64,000 bases of DNA, from assembly GCF_030994125.1 (NCBI RefSeq), contig NZ_CP099917.1, positions 3,022,001 to 3,086,000 of the forward strand, in the 5' to 3' direction. Under the pieces are notes generated by a model. It made no database searches. It was not told the origin of the DNA and saw only the letters and a list, made by a program, of their open reading frames with translations. Positions 58,461 to 64,000 of the stretch are shown piece by piece (within the stretch, counting starts at the first letter, position 1; each line of letters begins with the position of its first letter). Made by a program: the position numbers and the translations under genes. Source of the DNA: Pseudoalteromonas xiamenensis (GTDB taxonomy: Bacteria > Pseudomonadota > Gammaproteobacteria > Enterobacterales > Alteromonadaceae).

Positions 58461-59108
58461 ATGAAAAAGTTACTTGTTGCATTGATTTTGCCGAGCTTGA
58501 CAGGTTGCCTGTCAACTATCGTTAATATTGACAATCAACCTCAATCGACGACTCCTTCTGTGATGACTATGCAACCGACGGTTGTTGATAATGCAGAAAT
58601 GCCCATAGCTGCAGACATGGAAGGAGATTCACTTGAAGAGGCTCGGGAACAATATGTGTTTTCACCGAGCAAACATCATAAACAATTGAATGATTATGTT
58701 GAGCAACTAGCGCTTTCCTTGTCAGACTCATTAATGGTATCTGAAACGCCGACGATTGCAGTGTCGTCATTTGTTGAACTGAACCACTCATTGCAGTCGA
58801 CAAATCAGCTGGGTAATCAACTGTCTGAAGGGTTACTTCAAGCGCTACAGCGATTTGGTTTTGTTACTATTGATTTTAAAGTAATGGATAACATAAAAGT
58901 TGCTGGTGAAGGGGATTTCAGTTTTTCTCGTTCGCTTGATGAACTCAATAAAAATCTAAGTGCGGATCATGTGTTGTCCGGCTCGTTGATATATCGACAA
59001 CAAGGCGTCGAAATTCAGGCTAGAGTCGTGAATTTGAAGAGCAAAGCGCTCGCCGCGAGTGCTCGTACGGTTGTACCATACTACGTATTACAAGATATCC
59101 ATCTTTAA
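58461..59108 (+). CDS. FlgO-like lipoprotein 3
   Basis: Third paralogue, 215 residues, lipobox LTGC (Cys16). It has TIAVSSFVELNHSLQSTNQLGNQLSEGLLQALQRFGFVTIDFKV and VLSGSLIYRQQGVEIQARVVNLKSKALAASAR, aligned position by position with copy 2. Starts one base after copy 2 and ends in a perfect hairpin. It may be the true FlgO partner of flgP. Confidence 0.82.
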   Translation: MKKLLVALILPSLTGCLSTIVNIDNQPQSTTPSVMTMQPTVVDNAEMPIAADMEGDSLEEAREQYVFSPSKHHKQLNDYVEQLALSLSDSLMVSETPTIAVSSFVELNHSLQSTNQLGNQLSEGLLQALQRFGFVTIDFKVMDNIKVAGEGDFSFSRSLDELNKNLSADHVLSGSLIYRQQGVEIQARVVNLKSKALAASARTVVPYYVLQDIHL

Positions 59109-59140
59109 AAATAAGGCCAAATCGAAATTTGGCCTTATTT
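59109..59140 (+). terminator. Terminator after FlgO-like operon
   Basis: A 14-bp perfect stem (AAATAAGGCCAAAT / ATTTGGCCTTATTT) with a CGAA loop, immediately after the stop. Confidence 0.88.
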
Positions 59141-59280
59141 AATTGTCTGAGTTTAATAAAATAAATGACACGCTTTGTTACCTATCCTCTATCCCAAAAA
59201 TTATTTGTTCGCCATTAATTTATTGAATTTTTAAGACTTCACTATTTTTACGGTTACGTTATAGAATTGAGTGACTCGTT

Positions 59281-59355
59281 GGCCCCGTAGTTAAATGGAT
59301 ATAACAACCCCCTCCTAAGGGGTAGTTACAGGTTCGATTCCTGTCGGGGCTGCCA
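59281..59355 (+). tRNA. tRNA-Arg(CCT)
   Basis: Cloverleaf reads from GGCCCCG to CCA. D-arm TAGTTAAATGG, anticodon loop CTCCTAA giving anticodon CCT, and T-arm CAGGTTCGATTCCTG are all clear. Acceptor GGCCCCG pairs with CGGGGCT, with a G-U pair at position 1-72. CCA is encoded. It stands alone in the flagellar area; no integrated element or attachment-site copy is seen after it. Confidence 0.95.
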
Positions 59356-59717
59356 GTGAAATCAAAGTATAAAGTCCCTTTTTATTTTCTATCTACGTTT
59401 TATGTAAAGTATCTATGTAGCCCACTCAAATCTACTTTGAATGAACAAGTTTATTTGGCTCACTATAAATAATGGAATTTGCATGATGCTGAAGGAAAGA
59501 TTTTCGATAGATAGCGCGTAAACGGTATAAGCAATTAGAGTGCCGCCGAGGCAAACACATTATCTTAAAACACTTTATGTTTATACTATATGCGTAACAG
59601 TAATCTAATGGATTGCAACTGCGGTGTCTTTCGTTGTTAGGCTAGTTTCAAAATTAGTCTGTAGTGCAACAAACAGCAGGGTTAGACGCAGCATATATCA
59701 ATGAAAGGGTTAAGGTC
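59356..59717. other. 362-bp noncoding stretch between tRNA-Arg and flgT
   Basis: No gene, no convincing hairpin terminator for flgT, and no repeat of the tRNA end that would mark an integrated element. T-rich runs right after the tRNA may end its transcript. A 26-codon frame near 59440 is not supported. Confidence 0.45.
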
Positions 59718-60944
59718 TTATTCAAACCCAAAACCAAAACCATCATCTTCTGCGGTTTCAATTACAATAATGTCATTAAGTTGAATGTTGCTAAGAGGGC
59801 GCTTGTCGATGTTTTCAACTATGGCACTTTGTTGGTTAACTTGCACTACGCGCAGTTGATTTATCGTTTGGATACCAAAGCTGTATCGTTTGCCTGCATT
59901 GTCGCTCAAATCACTACGGTGCGCGATAGACATGAGTTGGCCTTCTTTGACTCCATGCGTTAGCCCGAGATTAACGACCAGCCGGTTACCATCAATGTGC
60001 AAAATTTTCCCCTTCGTTGGTAAACATGACACCGCGGTTGAAAGGTCATAACTTACTTTGTTAAAGACTTCTTGGATCTTATCGCCATAATCACTGCGCC
60101 AAAACTGGTTGCTGTTTACGTCAACGAGTTGAGTCTTTTTGAAAGGCCAAGTCCCCTCAGTGGTATAATACTGTTGCCAGAGTGGTTCCATAGTGAGGGC
60201 GTCAAAGAGCGCAAAGTTGGCCTTAAAGCTGCGCTTGTATGAATCATCTTCCCAAAATGCATAATCGCTATTTTGTTGTTCGCCGTCAGCAATATCGGTT
60301 ATTTGACTGAAGATAACGAATTGGCTGTTAGTCCGTGTCGCAATTTCTTCAATCAGCCCATTTTTGTAGTCAAATTGTTGGCTAAAAAAGGGTTTTACGT
60401 TGATAGGGGCGGCTATATATGGCACTGGTTTTACCGCCATATTTCGGCTATTCAAGGTTTCGAATAAGCGTCGGGATGCCGCTTCAGGTAAATCGTATAT
60501 TTGCCCCATTCGCGCTTGTTGCGGTTGTAAAAGTTGGCTTCGGGTTACTGCAACCTGCTTGTTAAATTTGGATTGCTTGCACTGGCTATGCGTTGCAAAA
60601 ATATCTAAATGCAACGTGACGGAAAATTGACCGGATTCTTGACGTTCTTCAATTAAGTTGATTTGCTGAACTTCACCGTGCGACTTAATTTTTACTTGAT
60701 CTTGAGAGAGCACGCCGTCAGCAATCGTTTGTACACTGCTGACTGACGCGCCAGAAAAAATGAGCGCTTGACGTACGGCATCTTTAATTGCTGCATGTCG
60801 TGCTTTTGCAATGTCACCATCGTCAATCACGGCGTATCCGGTAGATTCAAACCATTCTGCTTGCGACTCAAATGCAACACCTAGCCCAACAAGAAAGCAA
60901 CAAGCTTTTAGCGCGGCTGTATATTGGCGGGTTTGTGTTTGCAT
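59718..60944 (-). CDS. flgT: Flagellar H-ring protein FlgT
   Basis: Periplasmic protein of 408 residues that builds the H-ring of sodium-driven polar flagella and stabilises MotX/Y stators in Vibrio. Signal peptide (MQTQTRQYTAALKACCFLVGLGVAFESQA) is followed by an N-terminal LPP20-like domain (YAVIDDGDIAKARHAAIKDAVRQAL) and a C-terminal OB-like domain ending in a Asp/Gly/Phe-rich tail. Transcribed from a sigma-54 promoter back to back with that of flgP. The ribosome site TTGGAGAC precedes the ATG. Confidence 0.9.
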   Translation of the reverse strand: MQTQTRQYTAALKACCFLVGLGVAFESQAEWFESTGYAVIDDGDIAKARHAAIKDAVRQALIFSGASVSSVQTIADGVLSQDQVKIKSHGEVQQINLIEERQESGQFSVTLHLDIFATHSQCKQSKFNKQVAVTRSQLLQPQQARMGQIYDLPEAASRRLFETLNSRNMAVKPVPYIAAPINVKPFFSQQFDYKNGLIEEIATRTNSQFVIFSQITDIADGEQQNSDYAFWEDDSYKRSFKANFALFDALTMEPLWQQYYTTEGTWPFKKTQLVDVNSNQFWRSDYGDKIQEVFNKVSYDLSTAVSCLPTKGKILHIDGNRLVVNLGLTHGVKEGQLMSIAHRSDLSDNAGKRYSFGIQTINQLRVVQVNQQSAIVENIDKRPLSNIQLNDIIVIETAEDDGFGFGFE

Positions 60945-60985
60945 AACGAGTCTCCAACATTCGTCTGTGAATATAGATGATCAAA

Positions 60986-61000
60986 GCAAAGCTTGTGCCA
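60986..61000 (-). promoter_or_regulatory. Sigma-54 promoter of flgT
   Basis: On the minus strand TGGCACAAGCTTTGC has GG and GC with ten bases between, close to the -24/-12 consensus. Predicted start about 60975, about 30 bases before the flgT ATG. Confidence 0.8.
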
Positions 61001-61008
61001 CAGTTTTG

Positions 61009-61023
61009 TGGCGCACTTTTTGC
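61009..61023 (+). promoter_or_regulatory. Sigma-54 promoter of flgP
   Basis: TGGCGCACTTTTTGC has GG (61010-61011), ten bases, then GC (61022-61023). Predicted start about 61035, 28 bases before flgP. Its -24 end is eight bases from that of the flgT promoter. Confidence 0.8.
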
Positions 61024-61062
61024 TTTGAAGTTATAGCATTCAGTTTATGGTGGAGAACGCAC

Positions 61063-61524
61063 ATGAGCAAACTAAATCTTCTTTGTGCGCTGTGCGCAGC
61101 ACTTTTGTTGACAGCGTGTAGCACATTTTTCGATAAGCACATCGAATATGGTTATGTAGAACCAGATAATTATCCTGTGTTAAAGGGGATTGGATACGCA
61201 CCTTTGAGCACTCAGCCAGGCGATTCAGAGACAGAAAAAATGTTGATGGCAATTAAAGCATCAAAGCTTGAAGCATTTCGGGAATTAGCTGAGCAGGTGT
61301 ACGGTCACAAAGTGGCCTCTAATTTAACTGTTCAGGGAGCCGTCGCTCAGAATGATCAGTTACAAGGTCAAGTACAAGGAATTATCCGTGGAGCGAAGGT
61401 GGTAAAGGCTTACGCCGTAGGCGATGTGTACACCACAGAAGTCGAACTAGATATGAAACGCGTTTTTGATCTTTATATCACGGAAATAAAGCCTCGTAAG
61501 GTAAAACGAGTAACTTATTACTAG
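61063..61524 (+). CDS. flgP: Flagellar lipoprotein FlgP
   Basis: A 153-residue outer-membrane lipoprotein (LPP20 family) that forms basal disk/motility structures with FlgO in Vibrio. Start ATG 61063 follows TGGAGA; a long upstream frame is unlikely because it runs against flgT. Lipobox LTAC (Cys19), then EAFRELAEQVYGHKVASNLTVQGAVAQNDQLQGQVQGIIRGAKVV. Convergent with flgN. Confidence 0.92.
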   Translation: MSKLNLLCALCAALLLTACSTFFDKHIEYGYVEPDNYPVLKGIGYAPLSTQPGDSETEKMLMAIKASKLEAFRELAEQVYGHKVASNLTVQGAVAQNDQLQGQVQGIIRGAKVVKAYAVGDVYTTEVELDMKRVFDLYITEIKPRKVKRVTYY

Positions 61525-61605
61525 TTGTGAAAACACTCGTGTGAGCCATTCGTTTCGGTGTGGTACTTAGCAAACTGATGCTGTTGCTCGGACAATTGCG
61601 CGTTG

Positions 61606-61636
61606 AAACCACTTTAAATGAAGTGGTTTTGTGTTT
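61606..61636 (+). terminator. Terminator after flgP
   Basis: AAACCACTT / AAGTGGTTT 9-bp stem, six-base loop, followed by a T-rich stretch. Ends the flgP transcript about 80 bases after its stop. Confidence 0.7.
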
Positions 61637-61757
61637 TTAGAAATAAAAGAGGGCGTTACTTGTCACATATAACGCCTCCTAAGTTGACTTTTTCCGTCTT
61701 CAATTTAAGTGCACGCGGCATAAAGAGAGTGGGATCGATTATTCAAGAGCTGAAAAG

Positions 61758-61783
61758 AAAAAAGAGGCAGCGCCTCTTTTTTT
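61758..61783. terminator. Bidirectional terminator after flgN
   Basis: GAGGC and GCCTC pair with an AGC loop, extended by six A on the left and six T on the right. Works for flgN on the minus strand. Confidence 0.85.
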
Positions 61784-61803
61784 CGTAAAATGGATTTGAA
61801 CCT

Positions 61804-62232
61804 TTAAGCTTTGATGTTGCGAACTAAGCCTGAGTCACTTGTTCTTACGCTGCCACCTTGGTCATAAGTGACAGAGGTTGGAGTACCTATGAGAATTTCT
61901 TTCATCTGTTGAACACTCAGTTGCGCTTGGCGAGCAGCCTGTGCGTTCACTTCATTTTTATGCTGGCACAATTCGAGTTGTTTGCGAATCGACGCAATTT
62001 TGCTTACAACGTCGGACGAGTTCAGTGTCTCCTCACCAAAAGTTGCAATTTCTTTGTCGAGCTTTTGCACTGCGTTGACTAACGTTAATTTTGTACGCGC
62101 AAGATCTTTAAGACCGTCGCCACTTTTGCTCGCGAGCGTATCAAGCTCTTTATCGAGCACCTCAAGCAACGATTCTAACTGCGTTGCTTGTTGGCTTAAC
62201 TTTTGTAGACACAGTGCAGTTTGATCAGCCAT
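61804..62232 (-). CDS. flgN: Flagellar export chaperone FlgN
   Basis: Chaperone that carries the hook-associated proteins FlgK and FlgL to the export apparatus. A 142-residue helical protein from ATG 62232 (MADQTALCLQKLSQQATQLESLL), with a coiled-coil pattern throughout and a flexible tail. A three-codon longer TTG start exists but is less likely. Its start overlaps the flgM stop by eight bases. Confidence 0.88.
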   Translation of the reverse strand: MADQTALCLQKLSQQATQLESLLEVLDKELDTLASKSGDGLKDLARTKLTLVNAVQKLDKEIATFGEETLNSSDVVSKIASIRKQLELCQHKNEVNAQAARQAQLSVQQMKEILIGTPTSVTYDQGGSVRTSDSGLVRNIKA

Positions 62233-62551
62233 ACACGTCAAACTCGAATGCGGCGATGTTCTTCGCTAGCTTCTCGGTATCGATTTGATACTTACCTTCG
62301 CTAATCGCCTTTTTCAGTTCTTCAACTTTTTTGCTGTCAAAGCCTGGCGACTGCTGTGCCTTTTCATGCACCGTCTTAAGTTGCTGCGCTTGCGGCGTTA
62401 AACTGACCGAATCGCTAACTGTTTTGGTTGTCGCAGGTGCTGTAGGCGCACTTCCGCGATTTGCGTCTTGTCTTTGCAGATCAAGCTTTTGCTGCTTCGC
62501 ATTATTTAGGACGCCCGTATTGGTTTGTCCATTATTAATGTTGTTGACCAT
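62225..62551 (-). CDS. flgM: Anti-sigma-28 factor FlgM
   Basis: Holds FliA inactive until exported through the completed hook. The 108-residue product is Gln/Asn/Ala-rich at the N-terminus and has the family C-terminus VEELKKAISEGKYQIDTEKLAKNIAAFEF. A near-consensus FliA promoter lies upstream, so FlgM is itself FliA-driven, as in other flagellar systems. Confidence 0.92.
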   Translation of the reverse strand: MVNNINNGQTNTGVLNNAKQQKLDLQRQDANRGSAPTAPATTKTVSDSVSLTPQAQQLKTVHEKAQQSPGFDSKKVEELKKAISEGKYQIDTEKLAKNIAAFEFDVYG

Positions 62552-62584
62552 GATTTCTAATCCAGATTACCCAGCTTGACTTTA

Positions 62585-62611
62585 ATATCGGCCGCGGTTT
62601 ATATAACTTTA
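62585..62611 (-). promoter_or_regulatory. FliA (sigma-28) promoter of flgM
   Basis: On the minus strand TAAAGTTA, 11 bases, then GCCGATAT, against the consensus TAAAGTTT-N11-GCCGATAA. Predicted start about 27 bases before the flgM ATG. Confidence 0.8.
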
Positions 62612-62620
62612 GCAAATTTT

Positions 62621-63328
62621 TTAAAGATTGACCTCAACAGATTCAACGCCACTCACTCTTACTCGTAAGACTTTGCCAGAGTTCACATTTTCGACTCGAA
62701 TCAGCTCACCTAAATTGCCGTCTTCCAAAGCAAGACCGGAAGTCCTAATGGATAAATTACTCTGATTTGCTGAAATTGTCACCTTGTCTCCTTTACAAAC
62801 CATGCAAATTTGCGCAGAAGTAATGGGCATGCCCTCAGAAATCGTACGTTTGCTGCGACTGCCGATTAAAGGGTCGATAGTTTCATAATAGTTGGCGCGA
62901 ATGTATTGTTTTGGCCGGAATTCAACTTGAATAGCGTTCTTGCCGATAATTTCGCCTCGAGCAATGGACGTAGAAGCCACAACCATTGGTAGCATTTCTT
63001 CGATACGAACATGGACATACTGGGACCAACTTATTGAATCATTGCACTTAAGTTGTACGGTAACCTGCCGATTAAAGGGAGGGACACTTGGTGTCGATAA
63101 TTCTAAAGAATCATTACAGACTTTGTCCGAGTTCCTAAATTCGAGCGGCATGGCTCGGATTTCGATACGTTTTTCAGGATCCGCTTCTATCTGATTGGCG
63201 ATGAATTGTTCAGCTTGTTGTTCAAGTGTTTCCGGACTATAGGTTTTGGCGTAACCTTGTGTCATTATTGAAAAACTCGCAAAAAAATAAATTAGCTGTG
63301 ACCGACCGCTTTTTTTTAACACACTCAT
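62621..63328 (-). CDS. flgA: Flagellar P-ring chaperone FlgA
   Basis: Periplasmic protein that helps FlgI assemble the P-ring. The 235-residue form starts at ATG 63328 and has a signal peptide (LIYFFASFSIMTQGYA). The C-terminal SAF/FlgA domain shows ARGEIIGKNAIQVEF, TISEGMPITSAQI, and VENVNSGKVLRVRVSG. A frame 29 residues longer lies upstream but is outside the signal peptide and unlikely. A possible sigma-54 promoter lies about 100 bases upstream. Confidence 0.9.
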   Translation of the reverse strand: MSVLKKSGRSQLIYFFASFSIMTQGYAKTYSPETLEQQAEQFIANQIEADPEKRIEIRAMPLEFRNSDKVCNDSLELSTPSVPPFNRQVTVQLKCNDSISWSQYVHVRIEEMLPMVVASTSIARGEIIGKNAIQVEFRPKQYIRANYYETIDPLIGSRSKRTISEGMPITSAQICMVCKGDKVTISANQSNLSIRTSGLALEDGNLGELIRVENVNSGKVLRVRVSGVESVEVNL

Positions 63329-63429
63329 ATTGTTTCGACTATGCTTATTGGGTGAAACAAGGTATAAAGATTTTGCGTCAAATGTCTGACGCCAGCAACA
63401 ATAATCTTTACACATTCAAGTATGTGAAA

Positions 63430-63444
63430 GCAAAGTCCGTTCCG
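63430..63444 (-). promoter_or_regulatory. Possible sigma-54 promoter of flgA
   Basis: On the minus strand CGGAACGGACTTTGC has GG, ten bases, then GC. It agrees less well with the consensus than the other two. Confidence 0.4.
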
Positions 63445-63472
63445 GCGCAGTGAGTTAAGGTAGGAGAAAGAG

Positions 63473-64000
63473 ATGGCAGGTATTTTAGATTCAGTAAACC
63501 AGCGGACTCAACTAGTAGGCCAAAACCGCCTCGAGCTGTTACTGTTTCGGCTCAAAGGCCGCCAGCGTTTTGGTATCAACGTATTTAAAGTACGTGAAGT
63601 CTTGCAATGTCCTCCATTAACCAATATGCCGAAAAGCAACCCGTACGTACGTGGTGTTGCGCACATTCGGGGCCAAACTATTTCGGTGATCGATATGTCT
63701 TTGGCTGTTGGTGGACCTCCGATTGAAAATATCAAAGACTGTTTCATTATTATCGCTGAGTACAATCGTTCTGTGCAGGGCTTTTTAGTTGGTGCAGTAG
63801 AGCGTATTGTGAACATGAACTGGGAAAAGATTATGCCGCCGCCCTCTGGCGCAGGTCGTTACTCTTACCTGACAGCGGTAACAGAGATAGAAAATGAGCT
63901 CGTGGAAATTCTCGATGTTGAAAAGATCCTCAATGAAATTTGCCCTGTTGCAACCGAAGTCTCAGCTGATATTGTATCTGACGGTGAAATGCAAAAAGAT
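63473..64000 (+). CDS. cheV: Chemotaxis coupling protein CheV (partial)
   Basis: A frame opens at ATG 63473 behind the strong site GTAGGAGAAAG and continues past the window edge with no stop (176 codons seen). The visible part is a CheW-type domain: LELLLFRLKGRQRFGINVFKVREVLQCPPLTNMP, YVRGVAHIRGQTISVIDMSLAVGG and FLVGAVERIVNMNWEKI. CheV couples receptors to CheA and carries a C-terminal receiver domain, expected beyond 64000. Gene order flgN-flgM-flgA/cheV is typical of polar flagellar clusters. Confidence 0.93.
   Translation, partial: MAGILDSVNQRTQLVGQNRLELLLFRLKGRQRFGINVFKVREVLQCPPLTNMPKSNPYVRGVAHIRGQTISVIDMSLAVGGPPIENIKDCFIIIAEYNRSVQGFLVGAVERIVNMNWEKIMPPPSGAGRYSYLTAVTEIENELVEILDVEKILNEICPVATEVSADIVSDGEMQKD

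Noticed and set aside
59440..59525. 26-codon open frame after the tRNA
   Set aside because: No ribosome site, no coding-like composition.
59356..59717. Possible integrated element after tRNA-Arg
   Set aside because: No repeat of the tRNA 3' end, no integrase, no shift in composition.
60811..61062. Extended reading frame in front of flgP
   Set aside because: It runs antisense through flgT and across both sigma-54 promoters; the signal peptide and ribosome site fix the start at 61063.
63375..63392. GCGTCA-AATGTC-TGACGC inverted repeat in the flgA-cheV gap
   Set aside because: Only six-base arms; could be an activator site, but there is too little evidence to call it.

Overview
The window reads as one continuous stretch of gammaproteobacterial chromosome. 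It is moderately AT-rich and densely coded, and its gene order matches enteric backbone blocks: nadB / rpoE-rseABC / lepA-lepB-rnc-era-recO-pdxJ; barA / rlmD-relA-mazG-pyrG-eno; mutH / rppH-ptsP-(TSUP)-lgt-thyA. FlgO/FlgP/FlgT proteins, a polar-type flagellar layout with sigma-54 and sigma-28 promoters, a GlyGly-CTERM-like exported subtilase and lipoprotein RND components point to a marine Alteromonadales bacterium, most likely Pseudoalteromonas or a close relative. That assignment is inference from gene content. I see no prophage, insertion sequence, CRISPR array or plasmid backbone.

Layout. 1-1.3 kb: end of metH, then the ribosome-rescue gene arfA. 1.4-4.9 kb: a large secreted subtilisin-like protease. 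5.4-11.2 kb: a three-gene RND efflux operon. 11.4-18.5 kb: a periplasmic binding-like protein paired with a TPR-GGDEF cyclase, the helicase hrpB, and a second GGDEF protein with a ruined active site. 18.7-22.8 kb: an MFS pump behind a SoxR-type promoter, then a RimK-like ATP-grasp ligase overlapping a GNAT/C39-peptidase fusion. 22.8-28.8 kb: MscS, a crotonase, a YciU-like DNA mimic, a DUF481 protein, slyD, ygfZ, sdhE and ygfX. 28.8-39.1 kb: nadB, the sigma-E operon and the lepA-to-pdxJ cluster. 39.1-49.6 kb: barA and rlmD through eno. 49.6-57.0 kb: mutH, rppH, ptsP, a TSUP transporter, lgt, thyA and galU. 57.1-64.0 kb: the start of a flagellar region with three FlgO-like lipoproteins, tRNA-Arg(CCT), flgT/flgP, flgN-flgM-flgA, and cheV running off the end.

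The most informative content is regulatory. I read by eye a SoxR-type operator in a 19-bp spacer before the MFS pump. Back-to-back sigma-54 promoters lie between flgT and flgP, a third precedes the FlgO-like triplet (tying those lipoproteins to the flagellar regulon), and a near-consensus FliA promoter precedes flgM. There is a sigma-E-like promoter before rpoE, and a DnaA-box cluster in the mutH-rppH gap that resembles a DARS-type element. A long palindrome sits on the extended -10 of the yciU-like gene.

The best candidates for under-described biology are the RimK/GNAT-C39 pair, the binding-protein/TPR-GGDEF pair, the FlgO triplet and the DnaA-box cluster. All functional statements rest on recognising families from sequence; no database search was run.
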